Assembly: GCA_038230835.1 (NCBI GenBank)
Contig: JBBRMM010000001.1
Coordinates: 186,001 to 250,000, forward strand
Reading direction: 5' to 3'
Source: DASUHT01 sp038230835
Lineage (GTDB): Bacteria > Actinomycetota > Thermoleophilia > Gaiellales > JAICJC01
Length of the DNA: 64,000 bases
The notes beneath the pieces were generated by a model. It was not told the origin of the DNA and did no database searches. It saw only the letters and a list, made by a program, of their open reading frames with translations. The position numbers were made by a program, and so were the translations under genes. Below, piece after piece: positions 12,201-19,409 of the stretch. The stretch's first letter is position 1. Every line of letters begins with the position of its first letter.

Positions 12201-13249
12201 CGTGCCAGAGCGACACCTGCCACGTCGGCATCGCCACCCAGATCGAGGACGAGTTGGAGGCAGCCGAGCGTGGCTTGCCGCGCTTCGTGCCGGTGGTCGC
12301 CGGCGACGGGGTGGCACGGCTGTGCAGGTTCTTCACCGCGCTCGGCGACGAGCTGGCCGAGCTGGCCGGGGGTCTGGGGGCGGCCACCGTCCAGGACCTG
12401 GTCGGCCGCAGCGATCTGCTGGTGCAGGCGCGTGGCGAGCGGTGGCTCGACCTTGCGCCGTTGCTGGAGCCCGCCGACGCGCGCGATGGTCGCTTTCCGG
12501 TGCTGCCGGCCCGCCGGCCGCTGGCGCTGGTCGCGGTGGGTGCCACCCGCGCTGCGCCGACCGGCACGGTGGCTGGGTCAGGGCTGGCCGCCTTCGCCCC
12601 TGCCGGGCTCGCGCTGCGGGTGCGTGGCGGGGGAGGCGACGGAGCGGCGAAGAGCGCGAGCGGCGCCCGCCTGGTCGTGCTCAAGGCGCCGGATGCAACC
12701 GGTGTCGCGCGTGGAGGGTCGGTGGGCAAGGGATTCGGCTACGGCGCCCAGCGCGGGCTGTTCGTGATCCAGGGTTGTGCAGACGCGCGGGCCGGCATCC
12801 GCCTGTCGGGCGCCGACATGGTGATCGGCGCGAGGCCAAAAGGCCGTCTGCCACGCCGTCCGGCGGCGGCGCGCGCCCAGATCAAGGGCTTCGCGTTCGA
12901 GTACATGACGGCCGGACGCGCCGTGGTGCTCGGGGATGTGGGCCCCTGGGCGTTCGCCGGCATGACCGGCGGCGTCGTGTACGTGCGCCACCCGCCCGAG
13001 TTGGGTCTGGACGAGGTTGCGATCCGCCGCCGGTTCGCGGCCGCGGCACGGGTTGACCTGCGCCCGCTGGACGAGCACGGGGTTGCCGACGTGGGGACGC
13101 TGCTGACCGCCTACGCCGACGAGCTTCGCGACTCCGACCAGGCGGCCGAAGCCGCAGTTGTCGACCATCTGGCGGCCACCGCCGCCTTCAGCTTCCGGGC
13201 GGTTGTGCCGGTCGGCCAGCAGGCCGACCAGTCGGTGTCGACCGAGTGA
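9254..13249 (+). CDS. Glutamate synthase large-subunit-like protein (GltB-like)
   Basis: A 1331-residue multidomain enzyme. In order: an Ntn-type glutaminase domain (nucleophile Cys19 in DACALAM after a short propeptide; YSTNTLP and AHNGEINTIR), the central domain, the FMN-binding synthase barrel (about 735-1010; GMSFGSQGEAAF, NGEGGELP, GQGAKPGEGGHLPGSK, DGGTGAA) with a 3Fe-4S Cys set near residue 977 (GCTICRSCQSDTCHVG, spacing Cx5Cx4C), and a C-terminal GXGXG domain. The order is that of GltB, which transfers glutamine amide N to 2-oxoglutarate, but it is about 150 residues shorter than usual and divergent. No gltD small subunit is nearby, so its electron donor is unknown. ATG 9272 is an alternative start. 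Confidence 0.85.
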   Translation: MIHYLGMYDRRSLPEHDACALAMVASRAGRASFWPLRRALAALEHMHHRAGGVAGEGDGCGVQTDIPRRLWADRLGPIAFESRFAVAHLAGPDPARVLASDGAELLWLEPMESEPSALGPDGRDGTPALWQAALLCDPGRSLLGLWLELERAGIHVASLSRHSVVYKALGDVDALRGFALDLGHPLFATRVALAHSRYSTNTLPAFERVQPFGRIAHNGEINTIRRMRLAMPGLGIQPIDGASDTQDLDLLLARLIELCGVGLAEALAMVTPTPRGGGALTAYHRALAGPLAQGPAAIVGRCADTLVGQVDRLGLRPLWRMTSPTELWLASEPGVVSVSELDSEPVPLAAGEQVVVELQRPSRFRPAVFRSPFRGPAGRSRLPLPRIPAAPTESVDLGRHRWTRDDVAAVEAMAATGNEPIGSLGYDGPLAVLDDAATVADHFKEEVAVVTNPSIDRDRELEHFSLDVPLGRRPRPGEPACMWRLRSPLLASRLGLPWVRVATAADAADRAAQHVREGARLILLDDRLAGSDVDPHLALARVSRRLRACRLDRSASVALASAGLRNLHDIMLALGSGAACVEPYAMYAVAAGAGSSPRAAVRNLAGALEKGIEKVLSTMGTHDLAGYGPAFASIGLHPDEAAEFDCPGLLPGHRRRDVVGPLERPAQVFRLAPKLWKAAGAVATGSAPYARLAEAASALEAEHPVALRHLLDVRTAAAAGPPADTAVGEHALPFVISGMSFGSQGEAAFRCYLDAASRLGMIAMNGEGGELPALLGTSPVNRAQQVASGRFGVNAEMLNSCRMIEIKIGQGAKPGEGGHLPGSKVSAKVAQARSAEPGVDLISPANNHDLYSIEDLAQIIAELRTANPEARVAVKIPVTSGVGTIAVGIVKAGADVITLSGYDGGTGAARGHALRHAGLPSDLGVVLAHRALTACGLRGRVELWADGGMRTAQDALRLILLGANRLGFGTMAMVALGCTICRSCQSDTCHVGIATQIEDELEAAERGLPRFVPVVAGDGVARLCRFFTALGDELAELAGGLGAATVQDLVGRSDLLVQARGERWLDLAPLLEPADARDGRFPVLPARRPLALVAVGATRAAPTGTVAGSGLAAFAPAGLALRVRGGGGDGAAKSASGARLVVLKAPDATGVARGGSVGKGFGYGAQRGLFVIQGCADARAGIRLSGADMVIGARPKGRLPRRPAAARAQIKGFAFEYMTAGRAVVLGDVGPWAFAGMTGGVVYVRHPPELGLDEVAIRRRFAAAARVDLRPLDEHGVADVGTLLTAYADELRDSDQAAEAAVVDHLAATAAFSFRAVVPVGQQADQSVSTE

Positions 13250-13281
13250 CGACCGGTCCTCCTGCGACAATGGATCGTCCG

Positions 13282-14619
13282 ATGGCTCGGACGATCACCA
13301 CCTTCACCTGCACGCAGTGCGCCCACGCGACGCCCAAGTGGTTCGGCCGCTGCCCGGGTTGCGGCGAGTGGAACACGCTGGTCGAGGAGGTGGTGCGGCG
13401 CGCGGCGCGCGGCCGTCCGCCGACCGGCCGGCAGGTTCGCCGGCTGGCCGACGTGGCGCTCGCCGACGCGGACCGGCTCTCGACCGAGATGGCCGAGTTC
13501 GACCGCGTGCTGGGCGGCGGGTTGGTGCCGGGGTCGCTGGTGCTGATCGGCGGCGAGCCCGGGGTGGGCAAGAGCTCGCTGCTGCTCCAGGCGCTGTCGC
13601 GGATCGCCGCCGCCGGACGCTCGGTGCTGCTGGTGTCCGGCGAGGAGTCGCCCGCGCAGGTGCGCCTGCGGGCCGAGCGGCTGGGCTCGGTGGAGGGCAT
13701 CTCGATCCTCGCCGAGACCGAGCTCGACGTGGTGTGTGACACGATCGTGGCCGTCGCACCACAGGTGTGCGTCGTCGACTCGGTGCAGACGCTGCACTCC
13801 GGCGACCTGAGCTCGGCACCCGGCAGCGTGGCCCAGGTGCGCGAGGCGGCCGACCGGTTGGCGCGGGTCGCCAAGAGCCATGGGGTGACCGTCGTGCTGG
13901 TCGGTCACGTCACCAAGGACGGATCGGTGGCCGGGCCGCGGGTGCTCGAGCACCTGGTCGACGCGGTGCTGCAGTTCGAAGGCGATCGCTACCGGTTCCT
14001 ACGCGTGCTGCGTGCGGTCAAGAACCGCTTCGGGTCGACGGACGAGATCGGGATCTTCGAGATGACCGGGAGCGGGTTGGAGCCGGTGGACGATCCGTCG
14101 TCCGCGTTCGCGTCCGCGGTGGAGTCCGGCCCGGGGTCGGTGCTGCTGCCCGCCATCGAAGGTACCCGGCCGATCCTGCTCGAGGTGCAGGCGCTGGTGG
14201 CCCCGTCCGACCTGGCCATGCCGCGCCGAGCCGCGACCGGGTTCGATCGCAACCGGCTGTCGATGATCCTCGCGGTGCTCGGCCGCCACGCCGGTGTGGC
14301 CCTCGGTTCGAGCGACGTCTACGTGAACGTCGCCGGAGGCGTCCGGATCGACGAGCCGGCGGCCGACCTGGCGGTGGCGGTGGCGATCGCCTCAGCCCAC
14401 CGCGGGTGCGCCACCGACCCGAAGCTGGCGGTGTTTGGCGAGATCGGCCTGACCGGCCGACTGCGTGCCGTGGCGCATGCAGGGCCGCGGCTGGCCGAGG
14501 CGAACAAACTTGGGGTGGTCGCCGTCATCGCTCCGTCCGGAACGTCCCCCGCCGCGGGGATCTCGGTGCGCGGCGCTGATACTCTGGGTCAGGCGGTGGA
14601 GGCCGCCTTTCGCTCATGA
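13282..14619 (+). CDS. radA: DNA repair protein RadA
   Basis: A RecA-like branch-migration ATPase acting in recombinational repair. From MARTITTF it shows the C4 zinc finger (CTQC...CPGC, residues about 10-30), Walker A GGEPGVGKSS near residue 90, the RadA-specific KNRFG motif near 246, and a C-terminal Lon-protease-like domain (VNVAGGVRIDEPAADLAVA). The start at 13282 gives the normal N terminus. In-frame starts at 13246 (GTGA overlap with the preceding stop) and 13270 are possible. The stop overlaps the disA ATG (ATGA), the conserved radA-disA pairing. Confidence 0.95.
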   Translation: MARTITTFTCTQCAHATPKWFGRCPGCGEWNTLVEEVVRRAARGRPPTGRQVRRLADVALADADRLSTEMAEFDRVLGGGLVPGSLVLIGGEPGVGKSSLLLQALSRIAAAGRSVLLVSGEESPAQVRLRAERLGSVEGISILAETELDVVCDTIVAVAPQVCVVDSVQTLHSGDLSSAPGSVAQVREAADRLARVAKSHGVTVVLVGHVTKDGSVAGPRVLEHLVDAVLQFEGDRYRFLRVLRAVKNRFGSTDEIGIFEMTGSGLEPVDDPSSAFASAVESGPGSVLLPAIEGTRPILLEVQALVAPSDLAMPRRAATGFDRNRLSMILAVLGRHAGVALGSSDVYVNVAGGVRIDEPAADLAVAVAIASAHRGCATDPKLAVFGEIGLTGRLRAVAHAGPRLAEANKLGVVAVIAPSGTSPAAGISVRGADTLGQAVEAAFRS

Positions 14620-15710
14620 CCGAGTCGTTCGTCGACGTTCGCCAGGACCCCAAGCTGCTTGAGGCGCTGCGCCGGATCGCCCCCGGAACGACGATGCGCC
14701 AGGGGTTGAACGACATCCTCCGCGGCGACCTGGGAGCGCTGATCGTGATCGGCGAGCCGGCCGAGCTGTCGTTCCTCTTTTCGGGCGGCATCCGGCTCGA
14801 CCAGGCGTTCTCGCCGTACCTGCTGTACGAACTGGCCAAGATGGACGGCGCGATCATTCTGAGCGCGATGGCGACCCGGATCGTGTACGCCAACGTGCAG
14901 CTGATGCCGGATCCGACGATTCCCTCGGCCGAGACCGGGACCCGCCATCGCACCGCCGAGCGGGTGGCCAAGCAAACCGGCGCGCTGGTGATCTCGATCT
15001 CCCAGCAGCGCGACGTGGTGACCGTGTATGTCGGCGACGTGCGCTACCAGCTCGAGGAGATTTCCGACGTGCTGGCAAAGACGAACCAGGCGGTGACCAC
15101 GCTCGAGACCTACCGCACACGGCTGGAGCAGGTGTCGACCAGGCTGACGGCGCTCGAGTTCCAGGGCGCCGTGATGCTGGACGATGTGCTGGTGACCCTC
15201 CAGCGGGCCGAGATGACGACCCGCATGCGACGCGACATCGAGCGCAACGTGGTCGAGCTGGGTGTGGAGGGGCGGCTGATCAAGCTGCAGCTGGACGAGC
15301 TGTCCGAGTGGGTTCCGGGCGACGAGGCGGCGATGGTGCGCGACTACCACGTGCCTGCTGTGACCGGCGGCTACGAGCAGGCGCTGACGCGGCTGCGCGC
15401 GATGCCCGACAGCATGCTGCTCGAGCTCGAGGAGCTGGCCGAGGTACTGGGCTACCCGCGCACCGTGAATCCGATGGACTACGCGGTGGCCCCGCGCGGC
15501 TACCGCGTCCTGTCCAACATCCCGCGGCTACCCGATGCCGTGATCGAGCGGGTGGTCGATCACTTCGAGGGCCTCGAGGCCTTCGTGCGTGCCACCCAGC
15601 CGGAGCTCGAAGAGGTCGAAGGCGTGGGCATCGTTCGCGCCCGGGAGATCCGCGAGGGCCTGCGGCGTCTGCAGGAGCAAAACCTGGTCGACCGGTACCT
15701 GAATTTGTAG
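14616..15710 (+). CDS. disA: DNA integrity scanning diadenylate cyclase DisA
   Basis: A 364-residue enzyme that makes c-di-AMP from two ATP while scanning DNA for branched structures. The N-terminal DAC domain has both catalytic motifs, DGA (residues 77-79) and RHR (110-112 in GTRHRTAER). A helical spine and a C-terminal HhH DNA-binding domain (VEGVGIVRAREIREGL) follow. Full length for the family. Coupled to radA by an ATGA overlap, matching the known RadA-DisA functional link at stalled forks. It is the only c-di-AMP synthase in the window. Confidence 0.97.
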   Translation: MTESFVDVRQDPKLLEALRRIAPGTTMRQGLNDILRGDLGALIVIGEPAELSFLFSGGIRLDQAFSPYLLYELAKMDGAIILSAMATRIVYANVQLMPDPTIPSAETGTRHRTAERVAKQTGALVISISQQRDVVTVYVGDVRYQLEEISDVLAKTNQAVTTLETYRTRLEQVSTRLTALEFQGAVMLDDVLVTLQRAEMTTRMRRDIERNVVELGVEGRLIKLQLDELSEWVPGDEAAMVRDYHVPAVTGGYEQALTRLRAMPDSMLLELEELAEVLGYPRTVNPMDYAVAPRGYRVLSNIPRLPDAVIERVVDHFEGLEAFVRATQPELEEVEGVGIVRAREIREGLRRLQEQNLVDRYLNL

Positions 15711-15766
15711 TCGGCGGGCGGGCTGACTACGAACATCCAGCAAACCGTGCAAAAAGGTTCGATTCT

Positions 15767-15797
15767 TTCGACCCTGACGGCCGTTCTCTGATAGAAT
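15767..15797 (+). promoter_or_regulatory. Probable carD promoter
   Basis: TAGAAT at 15792-15797 is a good -10 hexamer in the 148-bp disA-carD gap. TTCGAC at 15767-15772 is a weak -35 candidate with a long 19-bp spacer. A GCGGGCG/CGTCCGC hairpin with a T6 loop (15808-15827) follows in the leader. Confidence 0.4.
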
Positions 15798-15858
15798 TTA
15801 CACTTCCGCGGGCGTTTTTTCGTCCGCACCGGGTCCGCCTCAGGAGGTCGAACGACAC

Positions 15859-16365
15859 TTGTATCAAATCGGCGACAAGGTTGTGTACCCCCACCACGGT
15901 GCGGGCACGATCGTGACCAAGGAACTCCGCAAAGACGCGGAGGCTGAGCGCGAGTACCTGACCATCAAAATTCTTCACAACGACATGACGGTGCTGATCC
16001 CGTCCGACAGCGCCGATCGGGCCGGCCTGCGCAAGGTGATCGGTGAAGAGACCGTGGACGAGGTGCTGGCCGTGCTCCAGGGCGACGGCACCAAGATGCC
16101 GAAGAACTGGAACAGGCGGTTCAAGCACAACCGCGACAAGATGAAGACCGGCGACATCTTCGAGCTGGCCGAGGTTGTTCGAAACCTGGCGCAGCGCGAT
16201 CAGGAGAAGGGCCTGTCGACCGGCGAGAAGCAGATGTTCTCCAAGGCCAAGCGCATCCTGGCCTCCGAGCTCATGTACGCCAAGGGCATGGACGAGGACG
16301 AGGCGCGCGAATACCTCGAGGAGGTTCTCGACGAAATGGGCGCGGGCCGCAAGTCGCGAGCCTAG
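15859..16365 (+). CDS. carD: CarD-family RNA polymerase-binding transcription factor
   Basis: A 168-residue factor that binds the RNA polymerase beta subunit and stabilises open promoter complexes. The N-terminal RID/Tudor-like domain (YQIGDKVVYPHHGAGTIV) is followed by an all-helical DNA-binding C-terminal domain (LSTGEKQMFSKAKRILASEL). The start is TTG at 15859, preceded by AGGAGG at 15842-15847. It sits between disA and the PIN-TRAM gene, a frequent position for carD in actinobacteria, and has its own promoter region. CarD matters most where promoters have weak -35 elements, as appears to be the case for many genes here. Confidence 0.93.
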   Translation: MYQIGDKVVYPHHGAGTIVTKELRKDAEAEREYLTIKILHNDMTVLIPSDSADRAGLRKVIGEETVDEVLAVLQGDGTKMPKNWNRRFKHNRDKMKTGDIFELAEVVRNLAQRDQEKGLSTGEKQMFSKAKRILASELMYAKGMDEDEAREYLEEVLDEMGAGRKSRA

Positions 16366-16389
16366 CCGGCCCAAAAACCGAAATTCCTC

Positions 16390-16430
16390 GCCCCCTCCCG
16401 GAGGCCTGACCGGTTCAACCGGCAGGGGGC
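16390..16430 (+). terminator. Possible terminator/attenuator after carD
   Basis: A 7-bp outer stem (gccccct 16390-16396 with agggggc 16424-16430) encloses an inner CCGG/CCGG hairpin around ttcaa. It lies 25 bp past the carD stop and 31 bp before the next gene, so it could end carD transcripts or attenuate read-through. There is no T tract. Confidence 0.4.
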
Positions 16431-16460
16431 CGATGCGCATCCCGAAGGGGGAGCAGTTCG

Positions 16461-17513
16461 ATGGTGGTTGCCACCAGAATCGTTCTGTCCCTCTTGGCGG
16501 TGCTGGGTGTCATCCAGGCCGGGCTTTACTCCAGGCTTCACAGCCAAGTAAATTCGTCTTCTTATGCCTATGCCGCGGCCGGCATCATCGCCTTCCTGGT
16601 GTTCGCCGTCGGCTGGATGGTCGGGGGTCTGGTCGGGAAGGGGCTCCAGCGCGGTTTCAAGAGGGTTGAGCGAGCGGTTCAGTCCCGGAGCGCCGGTGAG
16701 TTGACCGTGGGTGCGATCGGCCTCCTGGTCGGTCTGCTCGTGTCCGCCCTGCTCTACTTCCCGGTCCACACACTGCCCTACATCGGCAAGTGGGTGCTGC
16801 TGCCGCTGTTCCTGATCCTCGGCTACCTGTTCGCGACCGTGGCCGCGAAGAAGCACCGCGGCATTCTGCGGCTGGTGGGCGTGCATGCGGTCGACCCGAG
16901 CGCCGATCGGCCTGGTGAGGTGCGCTCGACGCTGGTCGACACCAGCGCGATCATCGACGGGCGGATCGCCGACATCGTCCGCACCGGGTTCCTGTCGGGC
17001 GAGCTGGTGGTGCCGGGGTTCGTGCTCGAGGAGCTCCAGAAGGTCGCCGACTCCGCCGACCCCCTGAAGCGGAATCGCGGCCGGCGAGGCCTCGACGTGG
17101 TCCAGGATCTGCGCGGTGTGCTGACGGTGAGCACGCCCGATGTCGACTTTCCCGAGGTTCCCGAGGTGGACGCGAAGCTGCTCAAGCTGGCCAAGCAGCG
17201 GAGCATGCGGATCCTGACCACCGACTACAACCTGAACCGTCTGGCCCGCATCCAGGATGTGGACATCCTGAACGTCAACGAGCTCGCAAATGCGCTCAAG
17301 CCGGCGGTGCTGCCGGGCGAGCGCTTCGACGTGCGCCTGATCCGCGAGGGCAAGGAGCTCGACCAGGGCGTCGGCTATCTGGACGACGGCACTATGGTGG
17401 TGGTCGAAGGCGGGCGCAAGCTGGTCGGCGAGACCGCCTCGGTGACGGTGACATCGGTGCTGCAGTCGCCCTCGGGCAAGATGATCTTCACGCGGCTCGT
17501 CGACGAGGGTTGA
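16461..17513 (+). CDS. Membrane-anchored PIN-TRAM nuclease-like protein (YacL type)
   Basis: A 350-residue protein with four N-terminal membrane segments (about 5-24, 36-58, 83-101, 108-130), a cytosolic PIN domain (about 155-285; acidic residues in LVDTSAIIDGRIADI, EELQKVADS and ILTTDYNLNRLA) and a C-terminal TRAM RNA-binding domain (about 290-350). PIN domains are metal-dependent RNases; TRAM binds RNA. This architecture is the YacL/PilT-N family found next to disA and ispD in Gram-positives, and the neighbours here match. GGGGGAG precedes the ATG. Its targets are unknown. Confidence 0.9.
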   Translation: MVVATRIVLSLLAVLGVIQAGLYSRLHSQVNSSSYAYAAAGIIAFLVFAVGWMVGGLVGKGLQRGFKRVERAVQSRSAGELTVGAIGLLVGLLVSALLYFPVHTLPYIGKWVLLPLFLILGYLFATVAAKKHRGILRLVGVHAVDPSADRPGEVRSTLVDTSAIIDGRIADIVRTGFLSGELVVPGFVLEELQKVADSADPLKRNRGRRGLDVVQDLRGVLTVSTPDVDFPEVPEVDAKLLKLAKQRSMRILTTDYNLNRLARIQDVDILNVNELANALKPAVLPGERFDVRLIREGKELDQGVGYLDDGTMVVVEGGRKLVGETASVTVTSVLQSPSGKMIFTRLVDEG

Positions 17514-17518
17514 CTCCG

Positions 17519-18205
17519 GTGTCCGGTGAGCACGCCGAGACGTGGGCCGTGATCGTCGCGGCCGGCGAAGGTCGAAGGCTCGACGGCGGCCGGCCGAAGG
17601 CGTTCGTCGGCTTCCGGGGCCGCGTGCTGCTGGCGGCGTCGATTGACCTCCTGGAGGCGCATCCCGCGGTGGACGGCATCGTGCTGGTGGTGCCGGCCGG
17701 CTGGGAGGAGCCGGCATCGTTGCTGGCCGACGAGCTGGTGGCGGGCAAGGTCTCGGCCGCGGTCGCCGGGGGAGCCAGCCGGGCGGAGTCGGTGGCGGCC
17801 GGCCTGGCGCAGGTGCCGGAGAGGGCTGCGGTAGTGGTGGTGCACGATGCGGCCCGACCGCTGGCCGGCCCCGACCTGGTGACCCGAGTCCTGGCTGGGC
17901 TTGCTGATGCCGACGGCGTGGTTCCGGCGCTGCCGGTCGCCGACACCGTCAAGGCGGTCAGCGGCGACGTGGTCGCCGAGACGCTCGACCGCAGCCGGCT
18001 GGTGGCCGTGCAGACGCCTCAGGCGTTCGTCGCCGATCGGCTGCGCAGAGCCTATGCGGTGTCGCCGCAACGGCTGCGGGCCGCAACAGACTGCGCGTCG
18101 CTGCTCGAGGCGTCGGGGATGACCGTCAGGACGGTGCCCGGGGAGCGCGCAAACATCAAGATCACCGACGCCCACGACTTGCAGCTGGCAGAGTCGGCGC
18201 GATGA
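17519..18205 (+). CDS. ispD: 2-C-methyl-D-erythritol 4-phosphate cytidylyltransferase
   Basis: Third step of the MEP isoprenoid pathway: MEP + CTP to CDP-ME. It has the nucleotidyltransferase P-loop VIVAAGEGRRLDGGRPKAF, the VVVHDAARPL motif and the C-terminal KIT(D)A.D region (NIKITDAHDLQLAE). About 228 residues, normal for IspD. GTG 17519 is taken as start; a TTG at 17510 overlapping the previous stop would add three residues. The 3' end overlaps ispF by four bases (ATGA), so both MEP enzymes are made from one transcript. Confidence 0.95.
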   Translation: MSGEHAETWAVIVAAGEGRRLDGGRPKAFVGFRGRVLLAASIDLLEAHPAVDGIVLVVPAGWEEPASLLADELVAGKVSAAVAGGASRAESVAAGLAQVPERAAVVVVHDAARPLAGPDLVTRVLAGLADADGVVPALPVADTVKAVSGDVVAETLDRSRLVAVQTPQAFVADRLRRAYAVSPQRLRAATDCASLLEASGMTVRTVPGERANIKITDAHDLQLAESAR

Positions 18206-18687
18206 GCGACGACCTGCGCGTCGGGATCGGGTTCGACGCCCACGCGTTTGCGCACGGTCGAGCATTGGTGCTGGCGGGCGTGACCATCCCTGGCGAGTGC
18301 GGGCTGGAGGGGCATTCTGATGCCGACCTGATCTGCCACGCCGTGACCGACGCGCTGCTGGGCGCCAGCGGCGGGGAGGACATCGGCGCGCTGTTCCCGT
18401 CGGAGGACGAGGGTTTGCGCGGCGCGGCGAGCGTCGACCTGCTCGCGCGGGCCTGGGATCGGATCCGCGCCGGCGGGTGGCGGCTGGTGAACGTCGACGC
18501 GATCGTGATCATGCAGGCACCGCGGCTGTCTCCTCACCGGCAGGCCATGCGCGACCGGCTGGCCGGCGCTCTTGGCGTTGAGGTCGAGCGGGTGACTGTG
18601 CGAGCCTCGACCACCGACCACCTGGGGTTCGCCGGCCGCGGCGAGGGCGCGGCGTGTCACGCGGTGGCGCTGCTCCGGCGGGTGTAG
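18202..18687 (+). CDS. ispF: 2-C-methyl-D-erythritol 2,4-cyclodiphosphate synthase
   Basis: Fifth step of the MEP pathway, cyclising CDP-ME 2-phosphate with loss of CMP. 161 residues, a typical trimeric IspF. Metal ligands are present in GFDAHAF (DxH) and GHSDADLICHAVTDALLG. The C-terminal ASTTDHLGFAGRGEG is the family's CMP-binding segment. Directly coupled to ispD; ispE and the other pathway genes are not in the window. Confidence 0.96.
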   Translation: MSDDLRVGIGFDAHAFAHGRALVLAGVTIPGECGLEGHSDADLICHAVTDALLGASGGEDIGALFPSEDEGLRGAASVDLLARAWDRIRAGGWRLVNVDAIVIMQAPRLSPHRQAMRDRLAGALGVEVERVTVRASTTDHLGFAGRGEGAACHAVALLRRV

Positions 18688-18691
18688 GCGG

Positions 18692-19402
18692 ATGGACGGC
18701 GACCGTCGCACGCGGGTGGTGTCGTTCGACCTGGACGAGACGCTGTGGGACTTCATGCCCATGATGGAGGGCGCGCTGCGCTCGACGATCGACGAGCTGG
18801 AGCGCCGCCGACCGGATCTCGCCGACCGGCCGATCACCGTCGAGGAGTTGCACCGGGTGCGAGCGGAGGTCGCCCACGAGCTGGAGGGCTCGTACGAGGA
18901 GCTGCGCCGCGAGTCGTTTCGCCGCGTGCTCGTGGATCGCGGCTGCCACGACGCCGGGTTGCACGACTGGATGGTCGAGCACTGGATGAGCGCGCGCGTG
19001 GACACCGTCGCGCTGCACGACGACGTCGAACCGGCCATCGGCGAGCTGAGCCGGCGCGGCTACGTGGTGGGCGCCATCACCAACGGCAACTTCCCGCTGC
19101 ATCGGCATACGTTGGCCGAGCGCTTCGCGTTCATCGTGCACGCCGAGCACGTCGGTGAGTTCAAGCCGGCTGCGGGTCCGTTTCGGCTCGCGCTCGAGCT
19201 GGCCGGGGCCGAGCCCCGCCGGTGGGTGCATGTCGGCGACAGTTTGGAGACCGATGTTGCCGGAGCGCAGGCGTTCGGTATGCGGGCGGTGTGGCTGAAC
19301 AGGGCGGGCCTGGACGCCCCCGAAGGGTATGCCCCGGACGCCGAGCTGCGATCGCTGGACGGCCTCGCCGACGTCGTCGACAGGCTGCTGCTCGGCGCGT
19401 AG
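18692..19402 (+). CDS. HAD-superfamily hydrolase
   Basis: A 236-residue haloacid-dehalogenase-fold phosphatase. Motif I FDLDETLWDF holds the nucleophile Asp, motif II is GAITNGN, and motifs III/IV are K in EFKPAAG and HVGDSLETDVAGA. An alpha-helical C1 cap lies between residues about 20 and 110. The substrate is unknown. It starts four bases after ispF and probably belongs to the same transcript, so a role in phosphometabolite clean-up is possible but unproven. Confidence 0.88.
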   Translation: MDGDRRTRVVSFDLDETLWDFMPMMEGALRSTIDELERRRPDLADRPITVEELHRVRAEVAHELEGSYEELRRESFRRVLVDRGCHDAGLHDWMVEHWMSARVDTVALHDDVEPAIGELSRRGYVVGAITNGNFPLHRHTLAERFAFIVHAEHVGEFKPAAGPFRLALELAGAEPRRWVHVGDSLETDVAGAQAFGMRAVWLNRAGLDAPEGYAPDAELRSLDGLADVVDRLLLGA

Positions 19403-19409
19403 GGTTCGC

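Noticed and set aside
9287..12223. Minus-strand open frame of 978 codons
   Set aside because: Antisense shadow of the gltB-like gene in GC-rich DNA; composition is Arg/Pro/His-rich with no domain pattern.
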